Source: Pararge aegeria (lineage: Eukaryota; Arthropoda; Insecta; Lepidoptera; Nymphalidae). Taken from it: a stretch of DNA of 64,000 bases. Where the stretch lies: the NCBI RefSeq assembly GCF_905163445.1, contig NC_053200.1:6696001-6760000 (forward strand). Reading direction: 5' to 3'. Position numbers and translations under genes: made by a program. Positions 34,294 through 45,765 of the stretch are shown here, piece after piece; the first letter of the stretch is position 1, and each line of letters starts with the position of its first letter. Below the pieces are notes generated by a model that did not search any database, had not been told where the DNA came from, and saw only the letters and a program-made list of their open reading frames with translations.

Positions 34294-35782
34294 ATCTTTT
34301 TAATTTACGAGAATAAGCAGTGCTCCTGGTATAAGGTAGAAGTAGTAGGTCAAGATTCAAAGAATTGGAATTATAAGCACATAATATTGTAGTAAATTAC
34401 AAATTTTGTCAGGCAATAACATAATGAAAAGTAAAATTGCACACGTTAAATTACAAACGATCCAACGAAATAACACCGCTCCTAAATCTTATGAAACGCT
34501 ACCCTTAAATATTAAACCTCCAAGCCATTGTCGAGTGTCGCTCTAATTGCAGGCTCTAATTAGTGTCTGAGACGAAAGCGTGAGTGACGCGAGTGTCAGA
34601 CTTATATGGAGTACGGAGACCATGATTCTTGATAGATTGAAATAGTGGACAAATTTTATTCAGTGGTTCGTGTTTTTACATGTCAGTTGGATTGAAAGCT
34701 CTAACCTATATTACTATTGACTGACTGTCTTACAAATTACAGCTGAAATATTATCTTCAACTGAAGTGCCTTATTTGACATAATAGGTTATCTCTGGAAA
34801 TAATGTTGTATATTTATCGACATTTTAATTCTTTGGATCCTCGTATTACAGCTTAACGACTTACAAATCCAAATGGCGTCAATACATTGGAGACTTTAAA
34901 TTATATGTTTAGATTGTGATTTGTTGGAGTCGAAGGTTTTTTTTGAGTTCAGGCAAATAATTATTGTCTATAAAATAGTGGTATTAAAAAAATGGTGTTT
35001 GTTAAAGAAACATGAAAGTGAGATAGTGTTCAAACTAAATTAAAGTTCTTACATGACCTTGCTTCCATGAGCACGTTTAACCTTTTGCTAGGCGGTCTAT
35101 AATTAACATGTGATATTTGGGAGGCATAAAGAATTGAAGCTTTAAATTCCTCTGTCTTCTGAGAGGGAGGGCACGGGTCAACCAGTAGGACATACTTAGG
35201 CTGAACATGATGCTGCCTCGTTATTATTATTTGATGAACAACATCAGTTTATTTTATTGAAAAAAAAAATATATATTTTTTTTTAATACTGGATGTGTTG
35301 TCTCCAATTTCACATGGATACCCTACTTGTCACGTGTTTGCCTAGTGCAGAGAGCAAAGCAAATTGTTCAAGCATGGTTCAAGCAGATATATTAAGGCAT
35401 TAGCAAATTCTACTGCACAGCTATCATTATGATAGAACACCACCCATACTTATTGTAAGTAACAAGTATATTTCTAAAAATCAGAAACGAATTAATTAAA
35501 ATCTCTAAAATTGCACTTGAAAAGGATCAAACATATTTGAAAACATTAAATTTTTTTTTAATTAATTTCTCTTTTTTCAGGTACTTTGAACAACTGATGA
35601 TATCCGTAATATAATTTAACGAAATATTAAAATAACAAACATGTTACAAAACTTCTCTTTAATTTAAAGGAAATATTTTTACCTTTTATTCACTAAACAA
35701 ATTGTAACAACCTTTACAATAGTACTGAGTACAGTTCGAGATCCTAGAGCCATATAAATAGATACTTTTATTAATTTTTAAC

Positions 35783-35933
35783 TTAGCCTTACTAATATTA
35801 TAAATGAGAACGTGGGTTTGTTTGTTTATCCTTCCTTATTGCCTTAACTAAGTAACCAATCTGCTCTTGAAAGTGTAATATAGGCTGAAAAAACAGTCAT
35901 AAAAACATAGGAAGAACGCGGGCAACATCTAGT
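35783..35933 (+). mobile_element. short Helitron, duplicate
   Basis: Second copy of 32015-32165. It arose by the segmental duplication, not by independent transposition. Confidence 0.7.
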
Positions 35934-36846
35934 TTAATTATTTGTAAATTTAAGTGGCATCAATTCGTTATAATATCTGGAAATGTCCCGCTTTGGTATC
36001 ATATAACCGCAACGTAGTGCAGGAATTATAATCTGAATTAAAATTTTATGCTAAGCGTTATACTAACAATGAGTTATTTGCTCTTTATACGTTGCAAAGG
36101 CTTTGTAATTAAAGATATACTCTCGCGGATATCCCGCAGTGCTTTGTTATGTTGGCAAACATAATTTATCATTATTAGAGCGGAACTAAGAAATAAACGA
36201 GGCATAAAGTCGCAATATGCGCCCCTAAGTCTTTTGTAGTTATCCCAAGCTCTTGATAATTTTCATTGAGTTGCTCAAACTTAAATAAATACCCTACATC
36301 GTTGTTTCAACCGATGGATTCACTTGTAAATAGAAGCTTCCTGTGAATAGCTTAAGGAGCCAGATAACATTAACACAACACAATAGCATTGGAGTCGAAC
36401 ATCTTCCAGCATCTTGAAGCCGACTTCCATCGATCAGATCAGTTTTAATCAGGCATAAAGCTGGAGCAGTGTTTTTTTCATATGCTTCTCTACGCTTCAT
36501 AATTCATAAATAAATAATAATTAGCATTCTCAATAGCTCCCCGAGTTTTTTGATCTTTTCATAACGCGGGTATAAACTCACGATTTCTCTTTCCATTATT
36601 TGTATAACTACTACAAATATTTTTTTTACTTTTGATGATAAGTTAATTAAGATGTAAGATAGAAGCAGGTGCTATTCTGCGGAAGTCCATCCGGAGAACT
36701 TTCAAGAGATGTTGTCTGAGCAATTGCGGTGTGATGTCAATATCTGCTCCAGTGTCGAAGCTTATATCGAGATATTGAGGCATATATTACGATTATTATA
36801 TTTTATTCTAAACCGGAATTACCGAATTTTAACCGATCTTTCTAAA

Positions 36847-37160
36847 ATCATCATCATCATCGTATCAATCCATTACCAGCCCACTACAGGGCATGGCTTT
36901 CCTCCTACAATGATAAGGGGTGAAGGCCGTAGCCAGCACAGTGATTTGTGGACTCCTCCCTCCGTCCTCACACCCTTGAGAACAATAAGGAGAACTCTCA
37001 TGTACATGCATGAGAGTTCGATGAGGTTTCTCCACGATGTTTTCCTTCACCGTTGAAACGAGGGATATTTTAATTGATCAAAAAGCACATAACTTAGAAA
37101 GGTGCATGCTGGGATTCAAACTCGGCCCGACGAAAGTGAAGTGTCCTACCCACCAGGCTG
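36847..37160 (-). mobile_element. SINE family B, duplicate
   Basis: Second copy of 33079-33392, including the palindrome with 11-bp arms. Confidence 0.85.
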
Positions 37161-37204
37161 CAAGAATATAGGCAAATCATTCTTGTAGTATTAATGGCTG
37201 AAAT

Positions 37205-38059
37205 AATTATAGCCTTGCCCGCATGATGCACTTTGGTTAAACAATAAACTAACGTGAGTTGTGATCATCCAGTATCTAGATTAAATGCAATATGGTGAGC
37301 TAGCCATGCCCTTCTTCCATTCGAAAATCTAGGCCAGAACCAATTAACGATGGATCATTTTCTTAATTGACCCCTTTCTTAAGAAGCACAGTTTCTGCAT
37401 AGCTACGCCAAAGAGGTCATCTGTCAGTGGAGTTTTTATAAAATGCCCAGCATTTGTCTACCATAAAACTAGTGTTTGTTCCTTCTGCGGCCAATGTAAC
37501 ATTAGACTGTGACGTCAGATTCTTCGAGCAATCTCAGAGAATGTACAAAATTATAAACTTAAATTTAGCACAATGGTTCGATTTCCAATGATTCTAATTT
37601 TAAGCCCACCTGGGTAGTATAAGGCGATCTGGAGATGATGTGGGTGGCTCAGTAGATAAGCGAAAACAGTGAAGATTAAGAAGCAAAAGAGGAAATTGAA
37701 GGTGTGTTTCTGAGAGTGGTAACTAACAGTTTCTAGTAACACACCCGAAATGGTACCAAGTGGTAAAAAGGGTACCAGCTTTTTCCATAATAATGAACAA
37801 GGCAAATTTATGTGTAATCTAAGGAGATTCCTGGACACACATTTACCTTTCACTAATCAGTTTTCTCTAGGCTACTCATATAACATAACTTGTCTATGAT
37901 TCTTGGCACAACTGTCGCATTATGTGTTTGTACTATCGCATTTTTAATTTTTCGTATGGATTTAAGATTATTAAAAAAAGTAATTTATATTTTTTAATCT
38001 TTCAAGTGTTAGTTTACGAATTCCCTAAACAAATCGGTGACTTTAGATGGTGCGTAACG
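37205..38059. other. no recognised feature
   Basis: Unique sequence to the right of the duplication. The 100-codon minus frame at 37551-37853 has hydrophobic runs but no recognisable motif. Confidence 0.45.
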
Positions 38060-38160
38060 TCATCATTCATCATTTATGAATTGGTGAAACGCTTTTTCTC
38101 TAGACATCACCAAAATTAGGCATCCGATTTAAGCGTTTCCTAGGTTTAGTGATAACGGCC
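38060..38160 (+). repeat. dispersed motif shared with 56260-56325
   Basis: GCGTTTCCTAGGTTTAGTGA (38133-38152) recurs exactly at 56298-56317, and TTGGTGAAACG upstream resembles GTCGGTGAAACG there. It is probably an end of an unnamed transposable element. Confidence 0.5.
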
Positions 38161-38749
38161 ATTAATCTCTTTAACCCTCTCAACAATACTAACCTCTAAA
38201 CTGACGTAATAGAGGCATTCGATTGTTAAATTAAAACTCAGTATTATGCATCCGTCTTTATTCTTTTACCATTCCTGTGGTTCTTAAAAGCGTGTTTGCT
38301 ATTTTACCTACAACATTGAGGAAAATTAACTAGCATTTTGCCGCATCACCGTGTGACTGTGTACATATCGACACGTACATTTCTAAAGGACCTTTGGAGC
38401 GCACAGCTAATTTTTCCGGAACGACAAGACAAGCGTTTGCCGCGAAATTGCAGGAAAAATGTTATTTTGCAGCAGGAATAAGACTTCCGAAAGTTTGATG
38501 GCGTTTAGGTTTTAAATGTTTGATCGCTTTGTCAGTTTGGGTGTCTGTGTGTGTTAAATCTAAAACGTAAAAAACCGAATTGAGAGTTATTTTTTGTTGT
38601 ACGTACTTTCTGGGCGTTGTTTTATGGCCCTAAGGTAGGTTTTTAATTTGACTGTATTTCTCTGCCAAATTGGTACCCAATTTTAATAAGTCTTATTTAA
38701 GGGTTTAAATCTAATAAAAAACTTCTAGTCGAAAAGTTCATTTGAGCTT

Positions 38750-38835
38750 AAAGAGAGCTTAAAGAGGCACAGTTACTTGCTGGGGCTCGAACCCGGGACT
38801 CTATAATAAGACCAATGGCTGAGCACCGCAAGAGA
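38750..38835 (-). mobile_element. tRNA-like SINE head, another family
   Basis: The reverse complement contains GTCCCGGGTTCGAGCCCCAG, a strong B box, preceded by TGCGGTGCTCAGCCATTGG. There is no cloverleaf of tRNA length, so a SINE remnant is more likely than a tRNA gene. Confidence 0.5.
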
Positions 38836-39467
38836 TAAAAGTTTAAGATTAATGGTTGGTATCCGCTGCGTTCCTGGTAGTAATCACAAAAGATAAGCTT
38901 TTTTATTGGTAAGAGCGGAATCTAGTTCCAACTAGATTTCGGTTCGTGTTTATTGCTTAGGCTGTGCTGGAACACTTTTTTAAATTACTTACTATTTGGA
39001 TGAGAGATGAACTTCTAGGAGGATGAATTTACCTGAAAAATACAAAAGGATATAATTAAATAACGTACATATAAATACTAAGACAACCTTGATTAGGTTA
39101 TGATTTTCTTTGATGTTAATGCAGAACTACTTCAACATTTACACTTTACTTAAACCTAATTAAATAACATTATGAATAACTAATTTCCGCGCAAGAGTGG
39201 ATCGGTGTTGAATAGTTATGGCTTTGCCGCAAAAAATATGCTGTGTGCTTATATAGAATATGATCTGTCTGTGTAGACAATCTGTTCAGTTCAGACTCTC
39301 AAACCTTTAGACAGAATTTCACCCCACTCTCAAGCCTTTAGACAGAATTTTACGATATTAGTTGATTTATAAAGAACGATATTGCATTCTTTGATCGTAA
39401 TCCTCCGTCGAATTTTATTTTCCAACGAATGGGAACAGCTTTCTTCTTTTATAGGAAAATTAGTCTA
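38836..39467. other. no gene; short local repeat
   Basis: Near 39297-39353 the phrase CTTTAGACAGAATTT occurs twice about 40 nt apart. Otherwise unrecognised. Confidence 0.5.
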
Positions 39468-39715
39468 CAGCCGGTTGGCGCAGTGGGCAGCAACCCTGCT
39501 TTCTGAGTCCAAGGCCGTGGGTTCGATTCCCACAACTGGAAAATGTTTATCTGATGAACATGATTGCTTTTCAGTGTCTGGGTGTTTATCTGTATATTAT
39601 AAGTATTAATGTGTATTATATTCATAAAAATATATTAATCAGCTATCTTAGTAGCCATAACACAAACTACGCTTACTTTGGGGCTAGATGGCGATGTGTG
39701 TATTGTCGTAGTATA
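39468..39715 (+). mobile_element. SINE family A, full length
   Basis: Head CAGCCGGTTGGCGCAGTGGG, B box GGGTTCGATTCCC, body CAGTGTCTGGGTGTTTATC and GGGGCTAGATGGCGATGTG. Frames 39382-39609 and 39554-39751 come from it. Confidence 0.92.
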
Positions 39716-40764
39716 GTAAATTTTTTAAAGGAACTTTGCGGACTTCTTTAATACATAATCCAACGTAAATCATAGTATGTCTAATATTAAAAATACTAAA
39801 GTATGAACAACGGAATACAAAGGAATTCAAACCATATGTATGAATTTATGAAATTATTTTATAGGGTAATCTCGTCCTTTATTTTACGCTAATATTACGT
39901 GTGGAAAAGTAAAAACATTTTCCAATAGTTAAAACTATAAGCCAATCAGTCTGCCGGATTAAAACTACTGTTAATGAATAAGAATTTCAAATTGCATTTG
40001 AATTTTAAATTTTGTTATTTCGCTTTGACTTTAAAAGCTGAATAAAAATTAACATTAGATATTGCCATTTATAATAGGAGATTAACGTAGTAAAATCACT
40101 GTATTGTTATATATGTGAAAACAAAATCACATCTTTGGATTTTTTTCACTGTGGGAAAGTTTGAAAAAATAAAACAATCACGCATAAACACAAAACTAGC
40201 GTTTAAACTATTTTTTAAAGAGTTAAAATTGTAAACATTTTATATATCTGTTATATGATTCGAATAATATTTTTTGTTGAAAAGTCTTAGTTGTCTACTT
40301 TAAAAATATTAAAAAATAAAACAGAACAATACAAAACACAGAATACTAAAGCCTACGTAAAAATTAAAATCTCTTTTATTTTATTTGCGTTTATTTACTT
40401 TACTTTTCTATTTGTAACGTACTTTATAATAAAAAGTAATTAAAAGATTGGTTACAATAAGACAGTTTAGAAAAGCATTTTTATTGGAATTCTTATGAAA
40501 CTTTGTTACTGAAAATACTTAATGATAATCTGCACTGTCTATACAATTAAATCAATCTCTATTAAAGTTTACACGTAACTTACAACAAATTAGTATTATT
40601 AAAAAGAAATTGTATGTCTTTATGTTTTAGCAAATATCAAGAAGTCTGGATTGATATCGATGGGATTAAATATACGTAAGTAGATACAAAGGCCACTTTT
40701 TATTTTCCTTAATATAAAGGTCTAAAAACCCTAACATTTCTTCTTAACTTTATGTCCTTTGGAT
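39716..40764. other. very AT-rich, no feature
   Basis: Strongly AT-rich (long runs such as TTTTATTTGCGTTTATTTAC). No gene or repeat is identified. Confidence 0.5.
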
Positions 40765-40875
40765 GTCTGGTAGAGATAGCTTTTAAGCGACAAGGCCGCC
40801 CATTGTACCTTTTTTAAGTTGTGTTTATTATTAATTAACGAATGGTGAACAATAAAGTGTATTTTCATTTAATTT
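40765..40875 (+). repeat. LINE 3' tail (family K)
   Basis: TGGTAGAGATAGCTTTTAAG, CGACAAGGCCGCCCATTGTA and GTGAACAATAAAGTGTATTT match the family K pattern. Confidence 0.65.
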
Positions 40876-40902
40876 CAAAAGATACAAGTTTGTGTGCGAA
40901 AA

Positions 40903-40950
40903 TAATTTACAACAATATAAAGGCGAACGAAGCCGCGGACAACCGCTTGT
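40903..40950 (+). mobile_element. Helitron-like 3' end, decayed
   Basis: AAAGGCGAACGAAGCCGCGG followed by ACAACCGCTTGTTG resembles the family end 'gcggacgaagtcgcgggcaacagctagt' with the CTAG mutated. Confidence 0.55.
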
Positions 40951-41232
40951 TGTTATTTTATTTATTTTTTATTCCACTACATTGATGATGCAGTCAAGCC
41001 TGTTAGGGAGTATGGTAGTCGTATCTCTAATCGGTTTCTATGCGCCATCAAACCTGAACACTAAATCGCTTAGCGGCACGTCTTTGTCGGTGGGGTAACT
41101 AGCCACAGACGAAGCCTCACACCAAACCGAGAAAATTCAAAAATTATAAATTCCCAAATTGACTATCCCGGGAATCGAGCCCCGGACCTCCTAAATAAAT
41201 TCACAGCGCTCACCGTTGCGCCAGGGAGGTTG
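40951..41232 (-). mobile_element. SINE family C (tRNA-derived)
   Basis: The plus strand shows ATTTTTTATTCCACTACATT, CGGTTTCTATGCGCCATCAA, CGCTTAGCGGCACG and ACTAGCCACAGACGAAGCCT. A reverse B box follows (GGGAATCGAGCCCCGGACCT), then the head GCTCACCGTTGCGCCAGGGA. Related copies are at 63560-63800 and 61275-61335. The frame 40892-41098 is not a gene. Confidence 0.8.
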
Positions 41233-41768
41233 TAAATATAGTCTAACACCACTCTCACCCAGTTAGCGCGTTGCGAGTTGGTAACTTCTAATTTGTCCGT
41301 TAACAAACATGTTTGTCCCGAATGCCCCTTTGATATAATCTTAATGGTGGTTACCTATCCTGTCAGAAGATAAACTCAGTAGACAGTTCAGTAAAGTTAA
41401 GCCAAAGCTGGAAGGGTACTCAGAACTTTATCTACAATTAATCTGAGAAGGTAAAAAAGCATTTGCTTATATTTGTATTATGGTTTAAAACGAATATGAT
41501 TTTTGTACAAACAAATCGCACCTTAGAGTACTAGCTGCGAGCTCAAATAATTTGTTTTGTGTGAACAACAAAGTGTGGAATTTAGGATTACAATATTTCG
41601 GTAGAGTTGACAATATTTCTATAGAATTGTATATACAATTTTCGGAACCGGCAGGCATTGAACTCACATCCGAAAATTTAACACGAATTTTATATTTATA
41701 AGTTAAATATTAACTTCCGTTTTTAAGAACGTGGAGGTAAAAACACTTTTTTAAAAATAAAAAACACT
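41233..41768. other. no recognised feature
   Basis: AT-rich; the minus frame at 41485-41667 is unsupported. Confidence 0.45.
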
Positions 41769-41806
41769 AGCCTAGCTGTTGCCTGCAACTTCATCCGCGT
41801 TTATTT
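41769..41806 (-). mobile_element. Helitron-like 3' end, reverse
   Basis: CCTAGCTGTTGCCTGCAACT followed by TCATCCGCGTTT is the reverse complement of the 'cggacgaagt..gcgggcaacagctag' end. The body is not recognised. Confidence 0.55.
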
Positions 41807-41974
41807 TGGGCATTAAACCTTTATTTCTCCGAGATAAAACTTTTAGTAAACATGCATTGATTACAAATGCAATTTTTGTATTCCGGCAATATAATCTTAC
41901 CAGCCGCTTTTCCGGGTTAAATTTAATGTCCTATGTCCAACCTCAGGATGTAGAGTACATGAGTGCTTCATTTT

Positions 41975-42240
41975 ACGGCCGACTGGCGCAGTGGGCAGCG
42001 ACCCTGCTTTCTGAGTCCAAGGCCGTGGGTTCGATTCCCACAACTGGAAAATATGTTTGTGTGATGAGCATAAGTGTTTTTCAGTGTCTGGGTGTTTATA
42101 TGTATTTTCTAAGTATTTATGTAAATATAAAATATTCATCAGTCATCTTAGTACCCATAACACAAGCTACGCTTACTTTGGGGCTGGGTGGCGCTGTGTG
42201 TGTTGTCGTAGTATATTTATTTATTTATTTATTTATTTTA
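41975..42240 (+). mobile_element. SINE family A with (TTTA)n tail
   Basis: Head ACGGCCGACTGGCGCAGTGG, B box GGGTTCGATTCCC, body CAGTGTCTGGGTGTTTATAT, ending in (TTTA)n at 42216-42240. The 159-codon frame 41779-42258 is SINE read-through; in the antisense direction it gives the common artefact 'LWESNPRPWTQ'. Confidence 0.93.
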
Positions 42241-43394
42241 TCAAAATCTAAAAGGTAACTAACAAACATGTTCAAGAGTGCATTAAACGTCAGCGTATTA
42301 AAAATCCTATTATATATGTTATAAGGACTACTTATAGCTCTAACTAACCAGGTCGCTTCTTAAATAGTTTTACATGACAATGTGAGATGGTGATGACAAA
42401 AAAAAAACAACCGGCTAACTTTCTTGTGGCTTCTTCTTAGACCGTTTGGAACCCTCGTAGCTTTAGTTTCAAATTGACGAATTTAGTTATAACTATCAAC
42501 TCAGTTCCGTGTCATATTTTACATGTAATGTACGTATCAAAATGCCATGTACATACATGGCATTTTGATGAAATTTTTTAATAAAAAAATATTTGATTTT
42601 GACTTTGACATACACACTTTCACGTTTATAAAATTAGTATATCTATTTCCTCAGTTATTCTTACGTAGTACAAAGCAGAGAAAAAAACAGTTATCAAATG
42701 TAAACCAGTAAAGACAACAATAATATCTGAAGATATTCCTAAGTATAATTTCCACGGAAATCTTACGTTCAGTTCACACGGACGGGAATGGTGATTGACG
42801 CTTCGGAATAGACAATTCATTTCCAATTATCCAAGCATCATGTACGCTGACAAATGGCCTTTGCACTTTGAATTACAACCAATAAATCCTCGGCTACGCT
42901 TATTGGGTTTCACGGCTCCGTACGTTGTTTTACTGACCCTTAGCTATACGTCTTCGGCAGCTAGGGGAACTATTGATGTGTTGTTTGCTGACATAATTCG
43001 GTAAGAATGGGCAACGAAGCAATTTGGCTGTCGACATTTTGTTTAGTTCCCTTCAATATTTAAGGGCTGTTAGAATTATTAAACTACGGTAGAATGTAAA
43101 ATTCTGGAACTAACATTGACATTTTCGAATAATTAGTTTTTTTTTAGTTCTCACGTCATGGATAATATCTCTTTAAATTAGTTTTAATTCACTTGTTAGC
43201 TTTCCGTCATATTAAAGCTATTCCATGGTATCCATTTTCCTTCATTTCGCTATTTCTGGCTTTTAACCTTTCATCTTTTTTCTCGTTGTTATATTTAAAA
43301 TGTTTGTACATTTTAATAGATTATTTTGTTTTGCCTTGCCTTTTGATTATTAGTATTCCCGTTCACCCTTAACTCGTTTGTCACTTGTCATATC
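42241..43394. other. no supported gene
   Basis: Unrecognised apart from the palindrome listed separately. Frames 42626-42826 (-) and 42795-43004 (+) have no identifiable motif. Confidence 0.45.
42536..42569. repeat. perfect palindrome, 16-bp arms, 2-nt spacer
   Basis: ATCAAAATGCCATGTA and TACATGGCATTTTGAT are exact reverse complements around CA. No flanking duplication is seen. It could be a transposon footprint or a local inversion product. Confidence 0.9.
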
Positions 43395-43440
43395 CTCTGG
43401 AGTTTGGTTACTTGGCAGAGATAACATTTAGGCGAAAAAA
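43395..43440 (+). repeat. LINE 3' tail (family K), left part
   Basis: TTACTTGGCAGAGATAACAT followed by TTAGGCG matches the start of family K. The right part appears at 43745, so family F has inserted into it. Confidence 0.5.
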
Positions 43441-43744
43441 ATTCAAAAAATTTAAAATTCAAAATTCATTTATTTCAAGTAGGCCTAATATAAGCACCTT
43501 TGAAACTTCAAGTCTGTTCCGAACCGGTGTAAGAGTCTCACACACAGTGAGACTCTTACACCGGTTCGGAACGCAAATCCTACCGAGAAGAAGTCGGCAA
43601 GAAACTCAGCAGTTGCTCTTTTCCAACATCAACTATTTAAATTTTAACTTCATTTCAAAATTCATTTTTCTATCTTGTGAGAGGTGAAAGAGGAGCTTCG
43701 AAGCAACCTTGTCATTATTTCTTTATTTATTATTTATTTGGAAA
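43441..43744 (-). mobile_element. family F retroelement, long copy
   Basis: The reversed tail (ATTTAAAATTCAAAATTC) is followed by ATTTCAAGTAGGCCTAATAT, then TACCGAGAAGAAGTCGGCAA and GAAACTCAGCAGTTGCTCTT. It extends about 120 bp further than the copy at 23531. The exact right end is uncertain. The frame 43385-43687 crosses it and is not a gene. Confidence 0.7.
43516..43572. repeat. perfect hairpin, 26-bp arms, 5-nt loop
   Basis: Arm 43516-43541 and arm 43547-43572 are exact reverse complements around ACACA. Only the right arm corresponds to family F sequence in other copies (GACTCTACCACCGGTTCGGA at 23531-23703). The left arm is therefore an inverted duplicate made in this copy. Confidence 0.95.
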
Positions 43745-43815
43745 GGGCGCTGATTGTATAAATAGGTTTTTATTAGTAATGTTTGTGTTTCTTGGTGTAC
43801 AATAAAGTATACTTT
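43745..43815 (+). repeat. LINE 3' tail (family K), right part
   Basis: GGCGCTGATTGTATAAATAG, TTTTTATTAGTAATGTTTGT and TTGGTGTACAATAAAGTATA complete the interrupted family K tail. Confidence 0.55.
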
Positions 43816-44015
43816 CTTTGTTTATTTTTATGTACACATGATAAAGATGGTAAGCGCTTGTCAATAAGATGTACAACGCATGTTAAGGCAAACACTTCAC
43901 ATAACTTACTCATACTTAATAGGTATGGAACACAAGTTATTACCGTTTTCAACAGACTTCCAAAAAAAAATTTTAGGTATTTGAAAATTATTACTTAATT
44001 GCTACAAGCCATTTA

Positions 44016-44174
44016 TCATCGAGACCATGTTAGCTTGCCCAAACTAGCAAGGCCCAAGGAACCATAGGTGTGATCATATGACCAGCTGCCGACGCCGTTA
44101 TCAGACATCACATGAGCAATATTTTGGGGTCCGCCTCTGTTTGGGCTGTCCATCTCAAAACCATTAACAATTTT
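44016..44174 (-). CDS. candidate small exon or coding remnant, unknown
   Basis: On the minus strand a frame is open from about 44174 to the TGA at 44016. From ATG at 44151-44153 it gives 45 residues, rich in Gly and Ser, with two Trp and the stretch NGVGSWSYDHTYGSLGLAS. It is distinctly GC-richer than its surroundings and uses varied codons. No family is recognised. It could be the last exon of a minus-strand gene, a gene relic or chance. No acceptor site is convincing. Confidence 0.25.
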   Translation of the reverse strand, partial: KIVNGFEMDSPNRGGPQNIAHVMSDNGVGSWSYDHTYGSLGLASLGKLTWSR

Positions 44175-45095
44175 TTATTACCATAAATAACAACAACTCT
44201 GTTAATCCAAGATTAACCTTTGTTTTAAGACATTGTCTAATGTAGGTACTTTTAATAACATATAATAGAACTCTGTTTACCAAAATAACACAATACAGTA
44301 TTTGAAACTGGAAACTCTATTTCTATTTAGGTAAAGTTGACTTTCCTAAAATACCTACAATATTTACGGACCACGACACATCACATAAACCATTACCAGT
44401 CTTAAATCGAAAGCAATAAAGTTCTAATTGCGTTGTAACATTACAAACAGTAATGTACGTGTAATTTTACCTAAAGGTGTCTACGAAACGCATATTTCAC
44501 AGATCCCCTGTTTGTAACTAAACAATTTTCGTAATAATAATTACTAAAGCTAGATAGATATGAAATGGATTCTCTTATTGCAGGAAAATAGTGAGAATGG
44601 TGCCCAATAACTTGTTCAGTAATTGGATTATAGTGGGCCATAGACAGTAAATTTCGGAAGGTTATGTAAGCTTAGTCAGTGGGAAAAACTATTTACCTCT
44701 GTAAGAAATGGGGAGGATTCTAAATAAGTTAAATCTTTTTGTCAGCAAGATCTACTTGCATTTGATTAGATGTTATATTATTTTATGTACTAGCTATTTT
44801 CAGCGACTACGTTTGCACTTTTTTATGGTTTTTTTTATTCCTGCGGGAACCATTTCTACTTCGCGGCTAAAAAGATCTACCTGTCTTTTTCCAGGAAGAA
44901 ATCTACAGTTCCTAGATAAATATTGTCAAAATCTGTTTCCTGATCTAATATCCAAGACGTATGTGAATAGAAAGATATCGTTATATACCGTACCGTTATA
45001 TATTGTATAACTAACGGAATTGATAATTTAACTCTTTATAATAAATCTGGATCTATACTGGCTTAGATTTAAATATTTACTTAGTGCATTGTATT
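44175..45095. other. no supported gene
   Basis: AT-rich. The 100-codon plus frame at 44708-45010 has no known motif. Confidence 0.45.
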
Positions 45096-45345
45096 ATGAA
45101 AATTAAGCTTAATTTGCTATACTCTGCGAAAATTAGGAGAAACTGTATGGTGTAATTTAGAATTTCTTCAATTCTTATACTGCACACCAAACAGATCTTC
45201 GGCGATGAACCCTCTACGCACGTTCACCTCCGAAACCGGAGCATCCTCAGGAGATATTGACTTTACAATGAACAATTATTCATTGTAAAGTCCACATCTC
45301 CCGAGGATGCAGATGCGGACTTTATAATGAATAATTGAAAAGTCT
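45096..45345. mobile_element. foldback element, decayed copy
   Basis: It starts ATGAAAATTAAGCTTAATTT and shares ACTCTGCGAAAATTAGGAGA, CACCAAACAGATCTTCGGCG and CTACGCACGTTCACCTCCGA with 46834-47212. Its core (45241-45310) is an inverted repeat with 32-bp arms (GCATCCTCAGGAGATATTGA...) and a 6-nt loop. The outer right arm is missing or eroded. Confidence 0.75.
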
Positions 45346-45659
45346 ACTTACATTGCTGATTGAACCAAATATTTTGAACTGCGAATTATACATAAATTTA
45401 TCTTATATTTAGTGCATTATTCAAAAGTTGCTTAGTACAAAAGAGCACAAAAAAGTTCACTATTAAAAGCTTTAGATACAAGCGTGGTTCATTGATAGAT
45501 AAGTAGGTACTTATTCGGTTAAGAAAACCAACATTTCAAAAGTCATTTTGCTGATAAAACACGAATTCTTATTATACTAAATACACTTGAATCTGCGGTT
45601 GCAAGAACCACGTTCGCCTTATTAAATTTAAATGAATAATGAAAATCGGTAAATGCAGC

Positions 45660-45765
45660 ACTCTCTAGTTGGGTGTACGATCCAGAGTCGCAGGGTGCCT
45701 GAATGCACGCAGCAACGAAACGGACTGCAGTAGACCTATGTCCAGCAGGAAGCATCCATCATTTG
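45660..45765 (+). mobile_element. LINE family D, 3' remnant
   Basis: TGCACGCAGCAACGAAACGG followed by ACTGCAGTAGACCTATGTCC and AGCAGGAAG corresponds to the ORF2 end of family D ('cctatgtccagcag'). The three overlapping frames here (45543-45875) follow from this fragment. Confidence 0.5.

Larger units (their letters stand above)
33436..37204 (+). repeat. 3768-bp tandem duplication, copy 2
   Basis: This is the second copy in the same orientation, starting where copy 1 ends. Only one T is shared at the breakpoints (29668, 33436, 37204), so junction microhomology is minimal. Contents mirror copy 1. Such similarity implies a very recent event or a false duplication in the assembly. Confidence 0.95.

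Noticed and set aside
41779..42258. 159-codon plus-strand frame, the longest in the window
   Set aside because: Its second half translates SINE A; the first half has no recognisable domain.
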